This document shows positions 6,936 to 9,372 of a DNA stretch of 9,372 nt, piece by piece. The number at the start of each line of letters is the position of its first letter. The stretch's first letter is position 1. Source of the DNA: Clostridiales bacterium (GTDB taxonomy: Bacteria; Bacillota; Clostridia; Lachnospirales; Lachnospiraceae); NCBI GenBank assembly GCA_019416265.1, contig DXXQ01000039.1:1-9372 (forward strand), in the 5' to 3' direction. A program made the translations under genes and the position numbers. Below the pieces are notes generated by a model. That model ran no database searches. It was not told the origin of the DNA and saw only the letters and a program-made list of their open reading frames with translations.

Positions 6936-8825
6936 ATGTTTCAGATAGAAGAAGAACTGAAAAAACTGCCCGCAAAGCCGGGGGTTTATATTATGCATGA
7001 TGAGAAGGATGAGATCATCTACGTGGGGAAGGCAGTGAGCCTGAAGAACCGTGTCCGCCAGTACTTCCAGAGCAGCAGAAATAAGGGGGCAAAGATTGAG
7101 CAGATGGTCACCCATATTTCCAGGTTTGAATATATTATCACAGATTCCGAGCTGGAAGCTCTTGTACTGGAATGTAATCTTATTAAAGAGCACCGGCCGA
7201 AATATAATACGATGCTGAAGGATGACAAAAGCTATCCCTTCATTAAAGTGACGGTGAATGAGGCATACCCCAGAGTCCTTTTTGCCCGCAGAATGAAAAA
7301 AGACAAGGCGAAATATTTCGGCCCCTATACCAGCAACACAGCGGTGAAGGATGTCATAGAGCTTGTCAGAAAGCTTTATCTGGTGCGTTCCTGCAGCCGG
7401 AATCTGCCCAGAGACTGCGGAAAAGACCGGCCCTGCCTGTACTATCACATGAAGCAGTGTAACGCGCCCTGCCAGGGAAATATCAGCTCCGAGGAGTATA
7501 AAAAAAATATAGACAGGGTGCTGCGGTTCCTGAACGGGGATTTTAAGGAAACCATCGATGATCTTACGGGTAAAATGATGACTGCGTCTGAGGAGATGCG
7601 GTTTGAGGACGCTATGGAGTACAGAGACCTGATCTCCAGCATCCGAAAGATCGGAGAGCGCCAGAAAATCACCGGTTATGGGGAAGAAGATAAGGATATC
7701 ATTGCCGTGGCCATGGATGACAGCCTGGATCTGAGAGAACAGGATGCGGTTGTACAGGTCTTTTTTGTACGCGGAGGAAAACTGATCGGAAGAGAGCATT
7801 TTTACCTTCGGGTGGCAAGGGGAGATACAAAGGCTCAGGTTTTGTCCAGTTTTATCAAGCAGTTTTATGCGGGGACGCCTTTTATCCCCAGGGAAATCAT
7901 GCTTCAGAAAGAAATTGAGGATGCAGAAATCATAGAGGAATGGCTTACTGCCAGAAGAAAGCAGAGAGTTTATCTTCGTGTGCCGAAAAAGGGGACAAAG
8001 GAAAAGCTGGTGGAGCTTGCCGCTGAAAATGCGGAAATGGTTTTGAACAAAGACAGGGAGCGCATCAGACGGGAGGAAGGAAGAACCATAGGGGCTGTAC
8101 GGGAAGTGGAGAAGTGGCTGGATCTTTCCGGCATCACAAGGATGGAGGCTTACGATATCTCAAATATCAGCGGCTTTGAGTCGGTAGGCTCTATGGTGGT
8201 GTATGAAAAGGGAAAACCAAAACGCAGCGATTATCGTAAATTCAAAATTAAATGGGTGCAGGGGCCAAATGATTACGCCAGCATGGAGGAAGTGCTTACC
8301 AGGCGTTTTACACACGAATGTAAAGGGGAGTTTGACAGCTTTTCCCTCATGCCGGATCTGATCCTTATGGACGGTGGAAGAGGACAGGTGAACATCGCCC
8401 TGAAGGTGCTGGAAAAACTGGGGCTTTCGATTCCCGTATGCGGTATGGTGAAGGATGACAGCCACAGGACAAGAGGGATTTACTTTAACAACAGGGAGAT
8501 TCCTGTTGATACGTCCAGCGAAGGCTTCCGTCTGATCACAAGGATCCAGGATGAGGCCCACCGTTTTGCAATTGAATACCACCGTTCTCTCAGAAGCAGG
8601 GAGCAGGTGCATTCCCTTCTGGACGATATTCCGGGCATCGGAGAATCCAGGAGAAAAGCCCTGATGCGCAGGTTCAAGTCCCTTGAGAACATCAGAAAGG
8701 CTTCGGAAGAAGAACTGGCACAGACAGAGTCCATGAACAGGCGGAGCGCACGGCAGGTATACGAGTTTTTCCATAAGCAGAACACAGATACGGATTCTTC
8801 GGAAGAAAAAGCAGACAGGAGCTAG
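6936..8825 (+). CDS. uvrC: Excinuclease ABC subunit UvrC
   Basis: UvrC makes the two incisions around a DNA lesion in UvrABC nucleotide excision repair. The product has 629 residues. The GIY-YIG nuclease domain comes first: PGVYIM (15-20), YVGKA (Tyr29), Arg39 and Glu79, consistent with the 3'-incision site. A cysteine cluster follows (Cys153, 161, 167, 175, 179); four of these match the UvrC iron-sulfur ligand pattern. The UVR motif that contacts UvrB is near 204-240. The C-terminal RNase H-like nuclease for 5' incision shows Asp407 (AYDISNISG), Asp479 (LMDGGRGQ) and His542 (DEAHRF). A helix-hairpin-helix DNA-binding domain (DIPGIGESRRKAL) spans about 561-612. I chose the ATG at 6936, preceded by GGAGG (6924-6928). 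An upstream in-frame ATG at 6891 overlaps the promoter -10 and lacks a ribosome site. uvrA and uvrB are not in the window, and no clear terminator follows. Confidence 0.98.
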   Translation: MFQIEEELKKLPAKPGVYIMHDEKDEIIYVGKAVSLKNRVRQYFQSSRNKGAKIEQMVTHISRFEYIITDSELEALVLECNLIKEHRPKYNTMLKDDKSYPFIKVTVNEAYPRVLFARRMKKDKAKYFGPYTSNTAVKDVIELVRKLYLVRSCSRNLPRDCGKDRPCLYYHMKQCNAPCQGNISSEEYKKNIDRVLRFLNGDFKETIDDLTGKMMTASEEMRFEDAMEYRDLISSIRKIGERQKITGYGEEDKDIIAVAMDDSLDLREQDAVVQVFFVRGGKLIGREHFYLRVARGDTKAQVLSSFIKQFYAGTPFIPREIMLQKEIEDAEIIEEWLTARRKQRVYLRVPKKGTKEKLVELAAENAEMVLNKDRERIRREEGRTIGAVREVEKWLDLSGITRMEAYDISNISGFESVGSMVVYEKGKPKRSDYRKFKIKWVQGPNDYASMEEVLTRRFTHECKGEFDSFSLMPDLILMDGGRGQVNIALKVLEKLGLSIPVCGMVKDDSHRTRGIYFNNREIPVDTSSEGFRLITRIQDEAHRFAIEYHRSLRSREQVHSLLDDIPGIGESRRKALMRRFKSLENIRKASEEELAQTESMNRRSARQVYEFFHKQNTDTDSSEEKADRS

Positions 8826-8866
8826 GGGGAAGGCCCGGATTTTGTACCTGGGATTCGCTATATGGA

Positions 8867-8896
8867 TTGAAGTTATGGGGAATAATGTGTTATAAT
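8867..8896 (+). promoter_or_regulatory. Extended -10 promoter with no gene after it
   Basis: TTGAAG (8867-8872), an 18-nt spacer ending in TGT (8888-8890), and a perfect TATAAT (8891-8896) form a strong sigma-A-like promoter 41 nt after uvrC. Transcription would start near 8903. No convincing plus-strand gene follows before the window ends. Confidence 0.55.
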
Positions 8897-8914
8897 TCAT
8901 TAGGAAAGTATCAG

Positions 8915-8967
8915 ATTCAGAGCAGACAAAAAGAGCAGTTCTGCAATAAACCGGAACTGCTCTGAAT
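8915..8967. repeat. Two mutually exclusive inverted repeats
   Basis: ATTCAGAGCAG (8915-8925) is an exact reverse complement of CTGCTCTGAAT (8957-8967). AGAGCAGTTC (8932-8941) is an exact reverse complement of GAACTGCTCT (8954-8963). The right arms overlap, so only one stem can form at a time. The two left arms share the direct repeat AGAGCAG (8919-8925 and 8932-8938). Confidence 0.8.
8927..8963 (-). terminator. Probable terminator for minus-strand (transposase) transcription
   Basis: Read on the minus strand, the 10-bp stem AGAGCAGTTC/GAACTGCTCT with a 12-nt loop is followed by TTTTG. On the plus strand no T-run follows the stem, so it fits minus-strand transcripts coming from the transposase fragment. 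Confidence 0.6.
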
Positions 8968-9122
8968 GTGATTCTTTCATATTGTACCCAGTCGCGGTAT
9001 TTTAGCCAGTTCTTATATGGGGATTATATTGTTTCCAGAGGGTGAAAATTATCGGATTTTCTGGGGGATCGGCTGAAAACACGCAGATTTTTGTGGTGTA
9101 AAACATTGCAGGGCATACTTTT

Positions 9123-9148
9123 AAAGCCTCCCGTTGGCAGGCTTTTTC
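9123..9148 (+). terminator. Hairpin with T-run, possible plus-strand terminator
   Basis: AAAGCCT (9123-9129) pairs with AGGCTTT (9139-9145). After a C/C mismatch two further C-G pairs close a 3-nt loop. Part of the T-run 9143-9147 is in the stem. The stem is modest. It could end read-through from uvrC or a transcript from the promoter at 8867-8896. Confidence 0.45.
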
Positions 9149-9173
9149 AAAACAGTATAAGAAACCGGAATGA

Positions 9174-9371
9174 TCAGGATGGTGCATAATACCTTCCCAG
9201 CTGTTTCATGGAACTATGGCCACATTCCGGACAGATAGAAATATCAAAGTCCCACACAGCCTTTAAAAGCTCAGCCATGGACATATCTGTAAACCGTCTT
9301 TTAAAACGCTGATGTCCCTGCAGGGCAAAAATGAGTTTCAGGTTTTTTCTTTTCATCCGGTTGTTCAGGAA
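9174..9371 (-). CDS. IS91-like transposase, C-terminal part, cut by the window edge
   Basis: The frame is open to the window edge (the first complete codon on this strand is 9371-9369) and ends with TGA at 9174-9176, giving 65 visible residues. The methionine at 9356 is internal, because FLNNR precedes it in frame. The pattern FLNNRMKRKNLKLIFAL, then a helical ELLKAV segment, then DISICPECGHSSMKQLGR resembles the C-terminus of IS91-family (HUH Y2) transposases, where a basic NRxRK stretch precedes a DI-x-x-CPxCG motif. This comes from memory of the family; the catalytic HUH and tyrosine motifs would lie outside the window, so family and intactness are not proven. A terminator-like hairpin on the same strand lies about 210 nt downstream. 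The main alternative is a transposase of another zinc-binding family. Confidence 0.6.
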   Translation of the reverse strand, partial: FLNNRMKRKNLKLIFALQGHQRFKRRFTDMSMAELLKAVWDFDISICPECGHSSMKQLGRYYAPS

Positions 9372-9372
9372 A

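Larger units (their letters stand above)
8826..9173. other. Intergenic region without a convincing gene
   Basis: These 348 nt lie between uvrC and the minus-strand transposase fragment. They hold the orphan promoter at 8867-8896, overlapping inverted repeats at 8915-8967, and a hairpin with a T-run at 9123-9148. A minus-strand reading frame of 61 codons (9002-9187) overlaps the transposase end but shows no recognisable domain or clear ribosome site. Part of this region may be the end of an insertion element, but I cannot define its boundary. Confidence 0.6.

Noticed and set aside
6870..7799. 309-codon minus-strand reading frame opposite the start of uvrC
   Set aside because: It is antisense to the conserved GIY-YIG and UVR regions, crosses the uvrC promoter and shows no family motif.
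8836..8856. Hairpin GCCCGG/CCTGGG just after uvrC as a terminator
   Set aside because: The stem is short and mismatched and no T-run follows.
8160..8900. 246-codon minus-strand reading frame opposite the end of uvrC
   Set aside because: It is antisense to the catalytic and helix-hairpin-helix domains of uvrC and has no recognisable domain.
8885..8965. 26-codon plus-strand mini-ORF beginning ATGTGTTATAAT
   Set aside because: Its start overlaps the -10 of the promoter, so it could not be translated from that transcript, and its codons follow the inverted repeat.
9002..9187. 61-codon minus-strand reading frame overlapping the transposase end
   Set aside because: It has no recognisable domain and no clear ribosome site, and the upstream transposase appears to end naturally after its CPxCG motif, so no frameshifted continuation is needed.

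Overview
The window looks like chromosomal DNA of a Gram-positive anaerobe, most likely a gut Lachnospiraceae (Clostridium cluster XIVa). The reasons are moderate GC, strong AGGAGG-type ribosome binding sites, sigma-A-like TATAAT promoters, a DUF1846/UPF0371 protein, and a NahK-type kinase next to a sugar nucleotidyltransferase and galE. The genus cannot be fixed from the sequence alone.

Layout. Bases 2-2955 (+) hold a sugar-salvage block: the 3' part of a sugar-1-phosphate nucleotidyltransferase, an N-acetylhexosamine 1-kinase (nahK) that follows with no gap, and a UDP-hexose 4-epimerase (galE) after 137 nt. A strong two-way terminator (2983-3029) separates galE from a converging minus-strand DUF1846 gene. 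That gene is divergent from ftsH, and both promoters can be read in the shared 4544-4766 gap. ftsH (+) ends in a hairpin terminator whose T-run also holds the weak -35 of the uvrC promoter. uvrC (+) follows. After uvrC, about 350 nt without a convincing gene hold an extended -10 promoter with no gene behind it, two competing inverted repeats and a second hairpin. The window ends in the C-terminal part of a minus-strand IS91-like transposase that runs off the edge.

How the genes work together. The first three genes can be read as the kinase, nucleotidyltransferase and epimerase steps that turn GlcNAc/GalNAc and galactose 1-phosphate, released from lacto-N-biose or galacto-N-biose, into UDP-sugars. 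GalE carries Cys at position 299, the gate residue that is Tyr in E. coli GalE and Cys in human GALE. This predicts that it also epimerises UDP-GlcNAc/UDP-GalNAc, as the pathway needs. FtsH (membrane protein quality control) and UvrC (nucleotide excision repair) are housekeeping genes with their own promoters and show no link to the sugar block.

I see no clearly new multi-gene system. The items most worth checking are the GalE/NahK substrate prediction, the uncharacterised DUF1846 protein with its P-loop-like motif, and the non-coding, possibly mobile-element-derived region after uvrC.
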